Shown here piece after piece: positions 41,445 through 49,613 of a stretch of DNA of 64,000 nucleotides. Under the pieces are notes generated by a model. The model was not told the DNA's origin, did no database searches, and saw only the letters and a list, made by a program, of their open reading frames with translations. How positions within the stretch are numbered: the stretch's first letter is position 1; each line of letters begins with the position of its first letter. Source of the DNA: an uncultured Collinsella sp. (GTDB taxonomy: Bacteria; Actinomycetota; Coriobacteriia; Coriobacteriales; Coriobacteriaceae); NCBI GenBank assembly GCA_900541235.1, contig UQIW01000007.1:24908-88907 (forward strand), read 5' to 3'. A program made the translations under genes and the position numbers.

Positions 41445-42251
41445 ATGTCCGGACACTCTAAGTGGGCCACAACCAAGCATCGTAAGGGCGCGCAGGACGC
41501 CAAGCGTTCCGCCCTCTTCTCCAAGCTGAGCCGCAACATCACCGTTGCTGCCCGTCTCGGCGGTGACCCGCTGCCCGAGAACAACGCCAGCCTCGCCGCT
41601 GCCGTTGCCAAGGCCAAGGCTCAGTCCATGCCCAAGGACAAGATCAAGTCCGCTATCGACAAGGCTTTTGGTTCGGGTGCCGACGCTGCCGTCTACGAGA
41701 ACATCGTGTACGAGGGCTACGGCCCCGCCGGTGTCGCCGTCTACGTTGACTGCCTGACCGACAACCGCAACCGCACCGCCGCTGATGTCCGTTCCGCCTT
41801 CTCCCACGCTGGTGGCAACCTGGGCACCTCCGGCTCCGTCGCCTTCCAGTTTGAGCGCAAGGGCCAGATCGTTGTTGCCAAGGAGATCCTGGACGAGAAC
41901 GCCAAGAAGGAGACCATGATCGCCAACGGTGCTGCCGGTGACGAGGATGAGTTCATGATGGCCATCGCCGAGGCCGGTGGCGAGGACTACGAGGATGCCG
42001 GCGAGGAGTGGATCGTCTGGACTACTGCTAACGAGGTCATGGCTGTCTCCAAGGCGCTCGAGGAGCAGGGCGTCCAGGTCAAGGGCTCCGAGACCACCAT
42101 GGTCCCGACCACCCCGACCGAGGTCTCCGGCGCCGACGCCAAGAAGGTTCAGCGCCTCATCGACCGTCTTGAGGAGCTCGACGACGTCCAGGATGTTTAC
42201 AGCACCATGGACATGACCGACGAGGTCATCGCTGCCCTCGAGGAGGAGTAG
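41445..42251 (+). CDS. YebC/PmpR family protein
   Basis: A 268-residue cytosolic protein with the N-terminal signature MSGHSKWATTKHRKGAQDAKRSALFSKLSR and a three-domain layout rich in acidic residues. Members act as DNA-binding regulators (PmpR) or, in recent work on YebC family members, help ribosomes through polyproline stretches. Which applies here cannot be told. AGGAGACACG precedes the start. Length is slightly above the usual 240-250. Followed by a terminator. Confidence 0.9.
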   Translation: MSGHSKWATTKHRKGAQDAKRSALFSKLSRNITVAARLGGDPLPENNASLAAAVAKAKAQSMPKDKIKSAIDKAFGSGADAAVYENIVYEGYGPAGVAVYVDCLTDNRNRTAADVRSAFSHAGGNLGTSGSVAFQFERKGQIVVAKEILDENAKKETMIANGAAGDEDEFMMAIAEAGGEDYEDAGEEWIVWTTANEVMAVSKALEEQGVQVKGSETTMVPTTPTEVSGADAKKVQRLIDRLEELDDVQDVYSTMDMTDEVIAALEEE

Positions 42252-42320
42252 CGCCCGCACGGGTTAAGCCGTGCATATCTGGGCATAATGAAGCGAGCAT
42301 GCAAGCCTCGTGGAATAGAT

Positions 42321-42362
42321 GAGCCGGATCCGCGTGCGTAGAGCACCGGACCCGGCTCTTTT
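42321..42362 (+). terminator. Intrinsic terminator of yebC
   Basis: AGCCGGaTCCG and CGGAcCCGGCT pair around a loop, followed by CTTTTAT. A TATAAT box for the next operon begins right at its end (42362-42367). Confidence 0.75.
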
Positions 42363-42417
42363 ATAATGATGCGAACCGTTTTGCATTTCGAGAGCCGAGA
42401 TTTGAAGGGAGCGCCGC

Positions 42418-42963
42418 GTGCGCGTACTCAAACGAGCCCTAGCGATCGTGTATCTTGCCGCCACCATCGTGGCGCTGGGTACGCTTGTCTGCCAGTTTTG
42501 GGGGCCGTATACGTATCGCTTTATGCTGCTGATGCGCGACCCCATGCCGCGCATTGTCGTGACGGCATGCGGCGGAGTTGTGGCGATTGGCGTGCTGGTT
42601 AGCTTCTTCCGCCTGATGTTTGCTCGTCGCGAGCCGTCCTGCGTGCATCCGGCGGGGGAGCGCAATATCGAGGTCACGCTCGCGGCGCTTTCTTCGTGCG
42701 CCAGGGCTGCTGCAGAGCGCGACGATCGCGTGATGATCGAGCATGTCGAGGCCCGCGTCCAAGGTTCCGACGATTCGCATGTCCGTTTTAAGGTCGAGGC
42801 TATCGCGCTTGACGATAAGGACGTGGCATCTCTGGCTACCGCGATGCAGCAGCGCATCGAGGAAGCTTGCGACACCATGCTCGGCACGCCGGGTACGACC
42901 ACGCGCGTCCGTTTTTTGCCGTCCAAGACTACCGTCCAGACCGTGGAGGTTTCCGGTGAGTGA
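42418..42963 (+). CDS. amaP: AmaP-like alkaline shock membrane anchor
   Basis: A 181-residue protein with two N-terminal membrane helices (about 6-28 and 45-65) and a cytoplasmic domain related to Asp23 (NIEVTLAALSSCARAAAERDD and KVEAIALDDKDVASLATAMQQRI). In Staphylococcus AmaP tethers Asp23 to the membrane. The start is a GTG after GAAGGGAGC. The next gene's GTG overlaps its last codons and Asp23 is third, giving the conserved amaP-DUF2273-asp23 order. Confidence 0.8.
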   Translation: MRVLKRALAIVYLAATIVALGTLVCQFWGPYTYRFMLLMRDPMPRIVVTACGGVVAIGVLVSFFRLMFARREPSCVHPAGERNIEVTLAALSSCARAAAERDDRVMIEHVEARVQGSDDSHVRFKVEAIALDDKDVASLATAMQQRIEEACDTMLGTPGTTTRVRFLPSKTTVQTVEVSGE

Positions 42964-43333
42964 TACCAATCAAGATAAGACCGCTCGTACGCCGCGCCTG
43001 ACGATTGACCAGAGCGCCACGCCGGCGAACGAACCTGTTGATTCCAAAGCAGAGGCAACTGAGTTACAAGACGCGGCGGCCGCGGATTTTGACGAGGCTA
43101 TGGGTCTCATCAAGGGTACGGGCGCTGCCATCTGGAGCTATGCCGTGCGTCATCCCAACACCACGCTTGGCGCCGTCGCTGGCTTTATCCTCGCCGTGTT
43201 GGTGCTCACGTTGGGCCTGTGGGACACGCTCGTCATTGCATTCTTCGTGCTGATCGGCGCCGTGATCGGCCAAATTCGCGACGGCGAAAACGGGATCGTC
43301 AACTTCTTCGGCCGTCTGTTTAGCGGCCGCTAA
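42956..43333 (+). CDS. DUF2273 small membrane protein
   Basis: A 125-residue protein with a soluble N-terminal half and two adjacent membrane helices (about 62-80 and 83-103), HPNTTLGAVAGFILAVLVLTLGLW, ending IVNFFGRLFSGR. DUF2273 proteins are encoded with Asp23 and AmaP and presumably form part of the same envelope complex. I place the GTG at 42956, after GGAGG, overlapping amaP by eight bases; a longer frame runs inside amaP and is rejected. Confidence 0.75.
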   Translation: MSDTNQDKTARTPRLTIDQSATPANEPVDSKAEATELQDAAAADFDEAMGLIKGTGAAIWSYAVRHPNTTLGAVAGFILAVLVLTLGLWDTLVIAFFVLIGAVIGQIRDGENGIVNFFGRLFSGR

Positions 43334-43377
43334 TATGTATTCGACTGTCGCATCCGCGGCAGGCATAAGGAGGAACC

Positions 43378-43899
43378 ATGGCTTTTAATACGAAGGTCGA
43401 TGTGGCCGATACCGAGCTCGAGGAGAACGAGGCGGCCGTCGCCGAAGCCGAGGATGTGACGCTCGAGGATGAGGCGCTCGTCGAGGCCGAGTCCGCCGAT
43501 GACGCGGACGAGGATGATGAGGAAACAGACGAGTCCGAGGACTCGCTGACCTATTCCAACGGTGTGATCGAGAAGATCGTCGCCATGGCCACCCGCGAGG
43601 TGCCGCACGTCCTGGGCATGAAGGGTAACCTTATGCACTTTGTGCAGGAGCAGTTTGGTGCCGAGAATCTGACCAAGGGCGTGACGGTCGAGGTCACCGA
43701 TGACAATCGCGTGGTCGTCAACATCTCCGTCATTATCGAGTACGGCGCCTATGCGCCCGCGATCTTCGACGATGTCAAGGCACGTGTCACCGAGCGCCTT
43801 GCCGCGATGACCGGCCTTGAGGTGGCGGGTGTCAACCTGCGCATCGAGGACGTCATCACCCCCGAGGAGTACGAGCACCGCACCAGCCAGCACGAGTAA
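43378..43899 (+). CDS. Asp23/Gls24 family envelope stress protein
   Basis: A 173-residue cytoplasmic protein. The first 60 residues are extremely acidic (EDDEETDESEDS). The Asp23 domain follows, with SNGVIEKIVAMATREVPHV, VVVNISVIIEYGAYAPAIFDDVKARV and TGLEVAGVNLRIEDVITPEE. It polymerises beneath the membrane in relatives, anchored by AmaP. The long acidic leader is unusual in length. Third gene of the operon, with AAGGAGG before the start. A repeat begins in its stop codon and a terminator follows. Confidence 0.88.
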   Translation: MAFNTKVDVADTELEENEAAVAEAEDVTLEDEALVEAESADDADEDDEETDESEDSLTYSNGVIEKIVAMATREVPHVLGMKGNLMHFVQEQFGAENLTKGVTVEVTDDNRVVVNISVIIEYGAYAPAIFDDVKARVTERLAAMTGLEVAGVNLRIEDVITPEEYEHRTSQHE

Positions 43900-43934
43900 C
43901 CTTCCAAAAAGGGACAGGTTTGTTTTGGCAGGCT
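43898..43934 (+). repeat. GGGACAGG-core palindrome starting in the asp23 stop codon
   Basis: AACCTTCCAAAA / TTTTGGCAGGCTT with one or two mismatches flank AGGGACAGGTTTG, matching the core at 3994-4006 in 12 of 13 bases. The first arm overlaps the TAA stop. Confidence 0.78.
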
Positions 43935-43952
43935 TTATCTGCGAAAACGTTA

Positions 43953-43993
43953 AACGGCCGACCGCGCAAGCAAAAGCGTGGCCGGCCGTTATT
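43953..43993 (+). terminator. Intrinsic terminator of the amaP-asp23 operon
   Basis: AACGGCCG (43953-43960) pairs with CGGCCGTT (43983-43990), with further inner pairs, followed by ATTTGT. Confidence 0.75.
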
Positions 43994-44107
43994 TGTATGC
44001 CCCCCGATGTGGGCATACCGCTCGTCTAACTAGGGGTTGCAATCGTCGCGTTCCGCGTTACCCTAATGGGCGCATTGTTTCCAAATTGTTAACGAGGGGT
44101 TGCCGTA

Positions 44108-45130
44108 ATGGCCGACGAGCACGAAACAGAAAGCAAGGCATGGGCGATTGAGGCCGCCGCGGCAGAGGCGGCATCGCGTGCTGCCGAGGAGGTGCATCGT
44201 CCTCCCGTGGTGCCGATGGAGCGCGTGGTTGATCGCACCGATATCGAGCGCGGCGAGCGTGTCGGTCAAAAGCGCAGCCAGGATCCGGGCTTCCCGCGCT
44301 TTTTTGCCGAGCTCAATCTGGGCCTGATTCTTACGGCCTTCGCCATCGTTGCGTTTAAAACCCCTAATCACTTTGCTTTTGGCGGCACCTCGGGCGTGTC
44401 GGTCATTCTGTCCACGCTGTTCCCGACCCTGCCCGTCGGCGTCTTTATGTGGATTATCAACGCGGTTCTCGTCGTTTTGGGCTTTATCTTTTTGGAGCGC
44501 AAGGCAATCCTGTGGAGCGTCTTCGCCTCGTTTGCGTTGTCCGCCTATGTTTCGCTGTTTGAGCTCTTTATTCCGACCGATGTCTCTCTGACGGGTGATA
44601 TGTGGCTCGACCTGTGCTTTGCCGTCATCTTGCCGGCGCTCGGCAGCGCTATTGTCTTTGACATCGGCGCCTCGACGGGTGGCACGGACATTCTTGCCAT
44701 GATCCTCAAGCGCCGCACGACGCTCGAGATTGGCCGTGCCCTGCTGCTGGTCGATATCGGCATCGTGACCATCGCGGCCTTTTTGTATGGCCCGCGTGTC
44801 GGTCTGTATTGCGTGCTTGGCTTGTTTGCCAAGACACTCGTGGTCGACAAGGCCATCGAGAGCATCCATCTTCGTAAGGTCTGCACGGTCATTTGCTCCG
44901 AACCCCTTAAGGTCGAGGAGTTTATCGTCAAGCATCTCAACCGCACAGCGACCATCAGTCGCGGCTACGGTGCCTTCTCGGGCAAGTGCGTGACGGTGAT
45001 CATGAGCGTGCTGAGCCGTCGCGAGGCCGTGCAGCTGCGCCGCTATGCGCGCGAAGTCGATCCGGGTGCCTTTATCACGATCGTCGACAGCTCCGAGATC
45101 GTCGGCAAGGGCTTCCGCGGAACGAACTAG
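44108..45130 (+). CDS. YitT family membrane protein
   Basis: A 340-residue protein with a hydrophilic 60-residue N-terminus, about five or six membrane helices and a C-terminal DUF2179 soluble domain (AVQLRRYAREVDPGAFITIVDSSEIVGKGF). FGGTSGVSVILSTLF, and DIGASTGGTDILAMILKRRT are the family motifs. The function is unknown; transport of a small solute is usually assumed. GAGGGG lies before the ATG. The N-terminal extension is longer than usual. Monocistronic. Confidence 0.87.
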   Translation: MADEHETESKAWAIEAAAAEAASRAAEEVHRPPVVPMERVVDRTDIERGERVGQKRSQDPGFPRFFAELNLGLILTAFAIVAFKTPNHFAFGGTSGVSVILSTLFPTLPVGVFMWIINAVLVVLGFIFLERKAILWSVFASFALSAYVSLFELFIPTDVSLTGDMWLDLCFAVILPALGSAIVFDIGASTGGTDILAMILKRRTTLEIGRALLLVDIGIVTIAAFLYGPRVGLYCVLGLFAKTLVVDKAIESIHLRKVCTVICSEPLKVEEFIVKHLNRTATISRGYGAFSGKCVTVIMSVLSRREAVQLRRYAREVDPGAFITIVDSSEIVGKGFRGTN

Positions 45131-45279
45131 CACAGACGTATCCAACGAACCGCCTGCTGGCGCCGTGTATCTTGCAAATCGGTCATCTTTGAGTATTTGA
45201 CCCCACATTGGGCAATAATGATGCTAAAGACATCGTTTGCGATCCAAGTGATTTGTTCAAGATACGAAGGGATGATTCT

Positions 45280-46587
45280 ATGTTCTGCTCGCAGTGTGGC
45301 GCCCCCATGGGCGATAACGACAAGTTCTGCGGCGTGTGTGGTGCTCCTAATGCCGGTGCCGCTGGCCCCGCTCCCCAGGGACAGCCTCAGCCCCAGCAGT
45401 TTGTTCCGCAACCGCCCGTGGCGAATGCGCCAAAGGGCTGTGTGGCTCAGGCGTTCCAAGATATGACTAAGACTCCGGGCGTGCTTCAGCGTGTATGCCA
45501 AATCGCGTTTTTGCCGGCGCTGATTTGCGTTGTGTCGGTGCTCGTGTTGTTTATTCCCGTTATTGGCGGCATTGCGGCTGCCATCGGCTTTTTGGCAGCT
45601 TGCATTGCGAGTGTGTGCGGTTCCGGCTTCGGTATCGAGTGGGGCCGCGATCTGTCGCTCAAGGTCGATGACGGCATGGACCGTCCACTCATGCGTTCCA
45701 CGTCGTTTGGTCTCGGAGTCTTTTCGAGCGTTATCTCGGTCGCGCTCGAGGTTATCGCTGCCATTCCCGTTATCGGTGTAGTGCTTTCGCTGGTGGAGGG
45801 CGTGGTAATTGGCGCCGCGGGCTCGTATTCTTATTACGGCTCTTATGCGCTCGAGGCTGCGCTGTTCGGTTCGCTCGGCCTGCTTGTCCTGGCGCTAATT
45901 GCCTCGGCGATTCTGGGTGTCTTCTTTAAGATGTTCGCCGACATTGCCGTGATGCACTTTGCGGTGACCGGGCGTGTCGAGAGCGCGTTTTCGCTCGATA
46001 AGGTCTGGGCGGCGTTTAAGCACAACAAGACCAAGCTGTTCTGTGCTTCGTTCCTTCCCGAGTTTTTGACGGGCCTGGTCGCCAACGTTGTCACATGGAT
46101 CTTGACGGTCGTCTTTGGCGCCATTGCCTCTGTCGGTATGTATAGCTACTACTATCGTCCTACGGGTATTGAGGCAATTGTTACCGGCGGTGGCGTCACG
46201 CTCGCGCTGTTCTTGGTGCTGGTCGCTTTCGTCACCGTATTTCTTACGGTCTTTGGCAAGATACTCAAGCACCGTGCCGTTGGCTATTGGGCGGCACGTC
46301 ATGCCAGTGAGTGGGCCGACGAGGATGCCGACGATGTCCTGACGTTTGTGCTTCCGGGCGAGAAGAAGCCTACACCTACGGGCTTTAATCCCATGGACGC
46401 TGGTGCTGCACCTGCACCCGCACCTGAGCCTGCAACGTCGCCCGCGCCGACGTCTGCTCCGGCACCGGCCCCTACACCCGCACCGGCGCCCGAGGCGACG
46501 CCTGCAGAACCCGATTGGAATGCCGTTGACACGCCGGCGGATGAGTCGGGCGATAATCCTGCTGCCGAAAACAATCAAACCGAATAG
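45280..46587 (+). CDS. Zinc-ribbon membrane protein (DUF4013-like)
   Basis: A 435-residue protein. MFCSQCGAPMGDNDKFCGVCGAPN forms a two-CxxC zinc ribbon, followed by a Pro/Gln linker, a polytopic hydrophobic region (about 75-345) resembling DUF4013, and a C-terminal tail of repeated Ala-Pro (about 355-415) ending in acidic residues. The role is unknown; the ribbon faces the cytoplasm if the first helix orientation is standard. The start at 45280 is the Met of the ribbon, after AAGGGATG. A similar ribbon starts the gene at 46782. Confidence 0.72.
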   Translation: MFCSQCGAPMGDNDKFCGVCGAPNAGAAGPAPQGQPQPQQFVPQPPVANAPKGCVAQAFQDMTKTPGVLQRVCQIAFLPALICVVSVLVLFIPVIGGIAAAIGFLAACIASVCGSGFGIEWGRDLSLKVDDGMDRPLMRSTSFGLGVFSSVISVALEVIAAIPVIGVVLSLVEGVVIGAAGSYSYYGSYALEAALFGSLGLLVLALIASAILGVFFKMFADIAVMHFAVTGRVESAFSLDKVWAAFKHNKTKLFCASFLPEFLTGLVANVVTWILTVVFGAIASVGMYSYYYRPTGIEAIVTGGGVTLALFLVLVAFVTVFLTVFGKILKHRAVGYWAARHASEWADEDADDVLTFVLPGEKKPTPTGFNPMDAGAAPAPAPEPATSPAPTSAPAPAPTPAPAPEATPAEPDWNAVDTPADESGDNPAAENNQTE

Positions 46588-46594
46588 TCGGTCG

Positions 46595-46631
46595 AGGCGC
46601 CCTGGGCAACTGAACCCGGGATGCCTTTTTC
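46595..46631 (+). terminator. Intrinsic terminator
   Basis: AGGCgcCCtGGG and CCCgGGatGCCT pair with small internal loops, followed by TTTTTC, eight bases past the stop of the first zinc-ribbon gene. Confidence 0.65.
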
Positions 46632-46691
46632 TATGGCGAAAGCAAGAAAATGCCTGGAAAACGGTTGCGGCAATATTACTCGGAAATTGAT

Positions 46692-46706
46692 CAATGTTGC
46701 GCAACA
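46692..46706. promoter_or_regulatory. Candidate operator CAATGTTGCGCAACA
   Basis: Identical to the 15-mer at 30536-30550, containing the palindrome TGTTGCGCAACA, 75 bases before the second zinc-ribbon gene. Confidence 0.45.
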
Positions 46707-46781
46707 ACGTCGCGGCTATTGTTGAGGACATAGACGTGTAAGGTTTGAAGGCGTGCGACGCCTTAGGAAAAGGAGAAGCTT

Positions 46782-47408
46782 ATGTTCTGTACCACTTGTG
46801 GTTCTCCCATTTCGGATGATGCCAAATTCTGCCCTGTTTGCGGATCTGCCGTTGGTGCCGCTTCTGCCGCTGCGGCCCCGCAGCCCCAGCCCGCTCCGGC
46901 CCAGGCTATTCAGCCCGCGCCCCAGCCTCAGCAGCAGTACACCGGTCAGCAGCAGTACACCGGTCAATACGCCCAACAGTCCGCATCCGCTCCGATGGAC
47001 TATGGCCCCGTCAAGGCTGACCGCAGCCTGATCGGCTGGCTGCTGCTCTCTCTTGTGACCTGCGGTATCTATTCGTTCTACTTCCTGTATTGCTTGGCCC
47101 GCGACATCAATGTCATGTGCCAGGATGACGGCGATTCCACGCCGGGTCTGGCGGCATTCATCCTGCTGTCGTTTGTGACCTGCGGCTTCTACGCGTACTA
47201 CTGGTATTACAAGATTGGCAACCGCCTGCAGGCCAACGCTCCTCGCTACGGCCTGGTGTTCCAGGAAAACGGCACCACCGTTCTTCTGTGGCAGATCATC
47301 GGCGTGCTGCTGTGCGGCCTTGGCCCCATCTTTGCCATGAACATCATCATCAAGAATACCAATGCCATGGCAACGGCTTACAACATCCGTCTTGGCGCTC
47401 ATGCCTAA
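46782..47408 (+). CDS. Zinc-ribbon DUF4234 membrane protein
   Basis: A 208-residue protein with an N-terminal zinc ribbon (FCTTCGSPISDDAKFCPVCGSA), a Gln/Pro/Ala linker with a YTGQQQ duplication (residues 53-62), and a DUF4234 membrane domain with SLVTCGIYSFYFLY and SFVTCGFYAYYWYYKIG as its paired motifs. The function is unknown. AAAAGGAG precedes the start. The DUF2752 gene overlaps its end by eight bases, so they are translated together. Confidence 0.82.
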   Translation: MFCTTCGSPISDDAKFCPVCGSAVGAASAAAAPQPQPAPAQAIQPAPQPQQQYTGQQQYTGQYAQQSASAPMDYGPVKADRSLIGWLLLSLVTCGIYSFYFLYCLARDINVMCQDDGDSTPGLAAFILLSFVTCGFYAYYWYYKIGNRLQANAPRYGLVFQENGTTVLLWQIIGVLLCGLGPIFAMNIIIKNTNAMATAYNIRLGAHA

Positions 47409-47901
47409 CAATAAGGGCGGCGTGAACAGCTCCCAGGGACATAAGGGCACGGCGGAGCTCCTTCGCCGCGCCCTTTCTTGCACCGGCGCGCTCTTTGTTG
47501 CCTGGCTCGCGCTCTACCTGCTCGACATCGGCTGCATTTTTCGATTGATGACGGGCATTCCTTGTCCGGGATGCGGTATGACGAGGGCGTGGCTGGCGGC
47601 ACTGCGCCTCGATTTTGCGGCGGCCTTTGCCTACCATCCGCTGTTTTGGGTGGTACCGTTTGCGTTCGTGCTCGCGTTCGTGCGCGAGGAGGTGGCATCG
47701 AGCAAGCTAAAGCGTGGTATCGACATTGCGGTCACCATGTTGTGCGTGCTGGTCGTCGCCGTATGGATCGTGCGCCTTATCAGCCCGGCAGACGCGGGCC
47801 TGCTCTTTGGTGGTCACGCTCCCGCCGGAGTTCCCACCGATATCATCCACCTCGAACCCCCACGCTGGCTCTGCCATTTGGGGGCAGGGTTGAAATGGTA
47901 G
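47401..47901 (+). CDS. DUF2752 membrane protein
   Basis: A 166-residue protein with three or four membrane helices and the DUF2752 signature GIPCPGCGMTRAWLAALRLDF. The Cys pair in CPGCG is conserved in the family, whose function is unknown. The ATG at 47401 lies inside the last codons of the DUF4234 gene, indicating translational coupling. An upstream in-frame ATG would extend further into that gene and is less likely. A strong terminator follows. Confidence 0.8.
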   Translation: MPNNKGGVNSSQGHKGTAELLRRALSCTGALFVAWLALYLLDIGCIFRLMTGIPCPGCGMTRAWLAALRLDFAAAFAYHPLFWVVPFAFVLAFVREEVASSKLKRGIDIAVTMLCVLVVAVWIVRLISPADAGLLFGGHAPAGVPTDIIHLEPPRWLCHLGAGLKW

Positions 47902-47919
47902 AAATAGCGTTTGACAAAT

Positions 47920-47966
47920 AATGAGAGGGCGGATGCTCGTTCCAACATCCGCCCTCTCATTATTTT
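47920..47966. terminator. Bidirectional intrinsic terminator
   Basis: A perfect 16-bp stem AATGAGAGGGCGGATG / CATCCGCCCTCTCATT with a 10-base loop and TATTTTG tail, between converging DUF2752 and M20 genes. Confidence 0.88.
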
Positions 47967-47993
47967 GAATGGGTGTTTAAAGAATCGTGCAGG

Positions 47994-49457
47994 TTACGCG
48001 TTATGCTTTTCTTCGTTGCGAGCGGCAGCCCGTGCATCATGGATGCCCTTAATCGCAGCATGGCGGGCGGTGCGGGCATCGTGCATGGCGTCGCGCGCCT
48101 CAGCGGCCGTTGCCTTGGCAGAACGCAGTTTGGCGGCCAGATCGGGGTTGGTTTCGGCGACCGCGGTAATCGCGGGGCCGTCGAGCTCCTCTTGCGTGGG
48201 CTCGGCCAAAAAGTCGATAGCATACTGGGCGGCCACCATGGAGCCCTTTGCCAGCACGGTCTCGTCGATCTTGTAGAAGCAGGAATGTTGGGCGTACGTG
48301 GCGCCAATCTTGGGGTTGCGCGTACCTACAAAGGCGAGCACGCCCGGTACGCGACGCAGGTACTCCGAAAAATCCTCGCCCGAAAGCGTGCCGCGATAAT
48401 GGCCTTGGCCGGTGGGGCCCAGGCACTTGATTACAGCCTGACGGCAGCGCTCGCTCGAGGCGGCGTCGTTTTCGACCTTGTAGTTGGCGATGGTGTAGTC
48501 GGTGAGCTCTGCCTCGGCGCCCAAGGCGGCCGCGGTATGCTCCACGATGCGGCGCATGAGCTCCGGCATTTCCTCGTGGGTCGAATCGCCGTAGGTGCGC
48601 ACCGTGCCGGCGAGGTAGGCCGTGCCGGCGATAACGTTGCGTGCGGTGCCGCCGTGCAGCTCGCCGACGGTGATGACAGCCGGCTCGTAGGGGCTGATCT
48701 CGCGCGAGACGATGGTCTGCAGGGCGTTGACGATCTCTGCGGCCACCATAACGGCGTCGTGACCGCGCTGGGGCATGGCGCCGTGGCACGAGGTGCCGCG
48801 TACGTCGATACGGAACCAGTCGGTATTGGCCATGCGCGGTCCGGGCTCGCAGCTCACGGTGCCGGCGTCGACCTCGCTCCAGATGTGCGCGGCGTAGGCG
48901 CCATCGACGCCGTCGAGCACACCCGTGCCGATCATGAGCTTGGCGCCCTGGCCGTTTTCCTCGCTGGGCTGGAAGACGATGCGGACCTCGCCGTGGATGT
49001 CGTCGGTCATATGGCGCAGGATTTGCAGCGTTCCGAGCATCATGGCGATATGGCAGTCGTGGCCGCAAGCGTGCATGCAGCCCTCGTTGACGCTGGCGAA
49101 CTCCTCGCCGGTCTGCTCGGTGACGGGCAGGGCGTCGATGTCGGCGCGCAGCAGGATGCGGCGGCGTGGCGTGCCGTCCTCGCGGTAGGCATCCGGCGCG
49201 GTACCGCGAAGCGTTGCCACCAAGCCGGTCTTGAGCGGACGCTCGTAGGGGATATTCATGGCGTCGAGCTGGTTGGCGATGTCGGAGGTCGTGCGCTCCT
49301 CGGCAAGGCTCAGCTCCGGGTGCTTATGGAAGTGCCGGCGCTGCTTGATGATATATGGTTCAAATTCGGTAGCGATATCTTTGATGGCTGCGGTGACGTC
49401 GTCAGCCGCGCGAGCCTCGGTCGCCGCCATAATCTGCTGTGCCTTGGTCTTCGTCAT
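47994..49457 (-). CDS. M20 family amidohydrolase
   Basis: A 487-residue dinuclear metallohydrolase related to hippurate hydrolase and N-acyl-amino-acid amidohydrolases, freeing amino acids from N-acyl groups. Family motifs are RRHFHKHPELSLAEERTT, ADIDALPV, MHACGHDCH (metal Cys/His), PSEENGQGAK and LSGEDFSEYL. The last 75 residues are an extra Ala/Arg/His-rich helical tail beyond the normal C-terminus. The start at 49457 follows AAGGAG; the longer reading frame would run into the divergent amidohydrolase gene. Confidence 0.87.
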   Translation of the reverse strand: MTKTKAQQIMAATEARAADDVTAAIKDIATEFEPYIIKQRRHFHKHPELSLAEERTTSDIANQLDAMNIPYERPLKTGLVATLRGTAPDAYREDGTPRRRILLRADIDALPVTEQTGEEFASVNEGCMHACGHDCHIAMMLGTLQILRHMTDDIHGEVRIVFQPSEENGQGAKLMIGTGVLDGVDGAYAAHIWSEVDAGTVSCEPGPRMANTDWFRIDVRGTSCHGAMPQRGHDAVMVAAEIVNALQTIVSREISPYEPAVITVGELHGGTARNVIAGTAYLAGTVRTYGDSTHEEMPELMRRIVEHTAAALGAEAELTDYTIANYKVENDAASSERCRQAVIKCLGPTGQGHYRGTLSGEDFSEYLRRVPGVLAFVGTRNPKIGATYAQHSCFYKIDETVLAKGSMVAAQYAIDFLAEPTQEELDGPAITAVAETNPDLAAKLRSAKATAAEARDAMHDARTARHAAIKGIHDARAAARNEEKHNA

Positions 49458-49613
49458 GGTCGATTTGCTCCTTGCTGGGTTGATCGCAAAATCGTACAGG
49501 CTCTCTCCAGTATGCCACCTGCCGCTAGGGCTGGTAAAGTTGCCGTTTGCCGCTTGGGGTTTTGTTACAAGGGCGGGGGAGTACACTCGGGGGTGTTGAA
49601 TTTCCTGCCAGAG

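Noticed and set aside
42743..42955. N-terminal extension of the DUF2273 frame
   Set aside because: It is an alternative frame inside amaP, Arg/Ser-rich, with no membrane or family features; a GTG with GGAGG lies at 42956.
47973..49613. Plus-strand extension of the YtcJ-like amidohydrolase frame by over 500 residues
   Set aside because: The extension is antisense to the M20 hydrolase gene, which has clear metal-binding motifs. The amidohydrolase homology begins only near 49614.
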